Positions 61,838 through 64,000 of a stretch of DNA of 64,000 bases are shown here, one piece after another. This DNA comes from Lasiosphaeria ovina (Eukaryota; Ascomycota; Sordariomycetes; Sordariales; Lasiosphaeriaceae): assembly GCA_033439765.1 (NCBI GenBank), contig JAULSN010000008.1, positions 496,001 through 560,000 of the forward strand. Direction: 5' to 3'. The notes below the pieces were generated by a model. The model saw nothing but the letters and a program-made list of their open reading frames with translations, was not told the origin of the DNA and did not search any database. The number at the start of each line of letters is the position of its first letter. The first letter of the stretch is position 1. Position numbers and translations under genes: made by a program.

Positions 61838-62404
61838 ATGCCCGAGCCTATAGGCGATACTACTAGTATTAATAGCATTAGCGATACTTCTATTCCCGGG
61901 CCTAACCCCGTTACTAACGATACTTCCGTACCTACCGTACCTGAGCCCATAGTCGATACTACTAGTACTACTACTAGTAATACTTCCATTTCTGGGCCTA
62001 CGGTTTCCAGTCCCGTTAATAATAATGCTTCTATGCTATTACTCGGGCCTACGGCTGGTACTGGCAATACTGAACCTGAACCCCTAGCCGCCGATGCCTA
62101 TCTTAGTACTATTATAGCTATTGATATCGCTAGCGAGGGTAGCGGTATCTTCGACGATGGCTTTATTAGTAACGGTATCGATATTAGTAACGATAACGAG
62201 AGTAATAGTAGTAGGTCCAACCACCTTCCGAAAACGGATAAAACGTTACCTAGACTTCGGAAACCTCAAAAATATCTATCCTACCGTATTCCCGGTAGTA
62301 CTAGCTCGGGATATTACCGTCGGTCTAGGCTAGTTAATACCAAGAGTCTACTAGGAAAGAGGTGCTACTTAGAAACCCCTAGATTTATTCCTAAAATTGA
62401 TTGA
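61838..62404 (+). CDS. open Ser/Thr/Pro-rich frame of unknown function (possibly part of a relic)
   Basis: A 188-codon frame with ATG 61838 and TGA 62402-62404 is open in an otherwise shattered region. The first 100 residues are a low-complexity repeat of (E/G)P(I/N)xDTTS- and DTS(I/V)PGP-like units; the second half is polar and then basic (KTDKTLPRLRKPQKYLSYR). Low-complexity codons for Ser, Thr, Asn and Ile contain few CpA-to-TpA-sensitive Gln or Trp positions, so it could stay open by chance of composition. The frame extends upstream to about 61682 through one TAA, which suggests it is the tail of a larger relic. Confidence 0.35.
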   Translation: MPEPIGDTTSINSISDTSIPGPNPVTNDTSVPTVPEPIVDTTSTTTSNTSISGPTVSSPVNNNASMLLLGPTAGTGNTEPEPLAADAYLSTIIAIDIASEGSGIFDDGFISNGIDISNDNESNSSRSNHLPKTDKTLPRLRKPQKYLSYRIPGSTSSGYYRRSRLVNTKSLLGKRCYLETPRFIPKID

Positions 62405-64000
62405 GATTAGCGATTGCTAGCTGGACTTCGTAGACAAAATCGACCCCTAAAAGCTTTACGTTTCTTATTCCCGGAAGCTTAATACCCTATTCTTCGTAGC
62501 GTGGAAGTACCTTAAACTAAGCCGCCTTATAAATAATATAAATATAAGACGAGAGTTATCCTCCGACGTCGCGGAGCCCTTATAAAAGAGATAGTACTCT
62601 AACGTTAATAATTCTCCTTATAGCTAGAAGAATAGCGCTCAAGTCTTTCGAGATCTAGTACTTTCCGAGCTGGAGGCTAGTAGACGACCGAGACCTTATA
62701 AGAGTTATAGGCGAAGAAATAAATAGCCTTATCTATAAGATCCTATCCAAAAGTAGTCCGGCTAATATAGGGGTATTTAAGGTACTCTTCTTATCCGGAG
62801 AGAAAGTAGTAGTAGAAGTTAAGGCTAGAAAAGTCTCTGTTCTAATTATTATAGAAGGCTAGTAGCGATTCAGATAGGCGGAAGGGGAGAGACCTATTTA
62901 TTAGATATTTCGGTATATAGAGGGTGAAGATCGTTCTATATCTATCCAGATTCTATCTCGCCTAGTTACCTCTAAATCATTTGAGAAGCGTAGACTCAAA
63001 GACGTCGAGAACCGGTTTCTTTCTGGAAAACCCAACTAGACCCTTGGAATATTCTCGACCTCCGGAGCCCGCTACCCCCTTCTATCTTACCATTCTTCTT
63101 GGAGGGGATTAATTATTAGCTCCTCCTAAAAGTACGTAATATAGTATTAATAGGAACGAGTATAGAAAGAGCGATAGCTACCCTAGAAGAGTAGAATATA
63201 TAGAGAGATATTCTTAAATGGATAATAATATCGGAGGGGGGCTATAATATAGCCCCGTATATAGACGGTAACGGCTTTATAACCTGGCTTATAATATAAT
63301 AGGGTTAATTTGGTTTTAGGGTAGATGTCGTCTCTAACGCGAGAAGAGAGAGATAACTAGCTGAAAGACCCGAGCCGATTTTCTAGTGGACGATAGAGGT
63401 ACGTCGTTCTTACCCCCGGGTAAACGATATTCTTTAGCCCCGGAACGATTTATTACGTTTTTAGGGCCTAAGGGGAATAAACACTTATAGTTAGTAGTTA
63501 TATTCTTTAATAGTCCGGTATTACTTAATAGATTAATATTATTATTGAGTAATTGAAAAATCCATCGAGTACGAACGAGGAGGTGAGGTTTACTATAAAG
63601 ATATATATAAAGGTTGTAGCGGAACTTATTAAGAATAGGGTTAAGAGTAGGAGGGTGGATACGCTCGGCGGTAGAGAGGCTATAGACTACTTTAAGCGTT
63701 TAGTGAAGGAGGGTTTATCTTTGATTTAGACTAGGTAGGTACCTATATATATATTATCTTAATACTACGTAATATTCTACAAATCCTTTAAATCCCTCTT
63801 CTCCGTCGTTAATACTAGCTTTCTAGCCTCTCGAGCTAGCCGATTATAGAACTCTATAAACTGAGCCGAATAAGTTTATGAAATATAATCTCCTAATAGT
63901 ACTAGTATAGTATTATTTATCCGTTTAAAATCGTTACTATATTATATATTAGTCCGAGTTCACTATATTATATTTAAGGTAAGACTTATATAAGTACCTG
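62405..64000. other. mutated DNA to window end
   Basis: Readable fragments include GEEINSLIYKILSKSSPANI near 62.7 kb and NEEVRFTIKIYIKVVAELI near 63.6 kb, in different frames. No family or telomeric repeat is seen. The mutated block continues past the end of the window. Confidence 0.4.

Larger units (their letters stand above)
24100..64000. other. RIP-mutated, AT-biased block (about 40 kb, runs off the window)
   Basis: CpA and TpG are almost absent over long runs (for example 43021-43080 has neither), TpA is strongly over-represented and CpG is kept. This is the expected end-point of repeat-induced point mutation, which turns CpA into TpA on either strand in duplicated DNA. Coding relics keep frame for hundreds of codons but carry TAG and TAA where CAG, CAA or TGG are expected, and Tyr where Cys or His is expected. 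Indels are few. No intact gene is evident. Mutation is near saturation except in short islands near 24.1-24.7, 27.6-27.9, 32.2-32.4, 50.33-50.6 and 61.8-62.4 kb. Confidence 0.9.

Overview
The window is genomic DNA of a filamentous ascomycete, most likely a sordariomycete. Genes have short (about 54-100 nt) GT-AG introns with CTAAC/CTGAC-type branch sites, the families are typical of Pezizomycotina, and the right-hand 40 kb carries the mutation pattern of repeat-induced point mutation (RIP). Assignment to Sordariales/Chaetomiaceae-like fungi is only an impression from gene content and the 5S rRNA relic.

Bases 1-23.5 kb are ordinary, GC-rich, gene-bearing DNA with wide intergenic gaps. In order: the 3' half of a LAT/MUP1-type amino-acid (methionine) permease (+); a secreted multicopper oxidase with one rare GC-AG intron (+, 4432-6383); a small secreted DUF8021-like protein (+, 7718-8536); a single-pass membrane protein with a fucose-lectin-like ectodomain (-, 12026-13616); an SRR1-domain protein (+, 16187-17885); a nicotianamine synthase (-, 18708-19691); and, divergently from it, a 717-residue ATP-grasp ligase (+, 21262-23487). 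The nicotianamine synthase and ATP-grasp gene share one 1.6 kb promoter region with a TATA box for each side. Together they are the best candidate in the window for an undescribed biosynthetic pair (amino-acid-derived metal chelator plus ligase).

At 23.96-24.08 kb lies a decayed 5S rRNA copy. Directly after it the base composition changes: from about 24.1 kb to the window end CpA and TpG almost vanish, TpA is everywhere, CpG survives, and every long reading frame is broken by TAG/TAA in place of CAG/CAA/TGG. Reading through these stops shows that much of the block derives from host-type genes, and I did not find a clear reverse transcriptase, integrase or transposase. Relics I can read are a Ser/Thr kinase (29.76-30.9 kb), a multi-membrane-span protein (34.08-35.06 kb, -), a fungal WC-1-like PAS protein (37.98-38.85 kb), a tandem C2H2 zinc-finger protein (41.99-42.25 kb, -), an EST1/SMG-type DNA/RNA-binding-domain protein with an intron relic and a Gly/Lys-rich repeat tail (52.49-54.92 kb), an ankyrin fragment (55.43-55.63 kb), a TPR-like helical protein (57.6-58.5 kb), and several unrecognised coding relics.

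Short repeats within the decayed block have escaped mutation: a family of 55-57 nt perfect palindromes (one single copy, one degraded copy, and four copies in tandem at 60.5-60.9 kb), a 28-bp minisatellite present in opposite orientations at 37.19 and 50.17 kb, and 46-bp and mixed minisatellites at 32-33 kb. The block may be a RIP-inactivated giant mobile element with gene cargo, an accessory or subtelomeric segmental duplication, or pericentromeric heterochromatin; the sequence alone does not decide.
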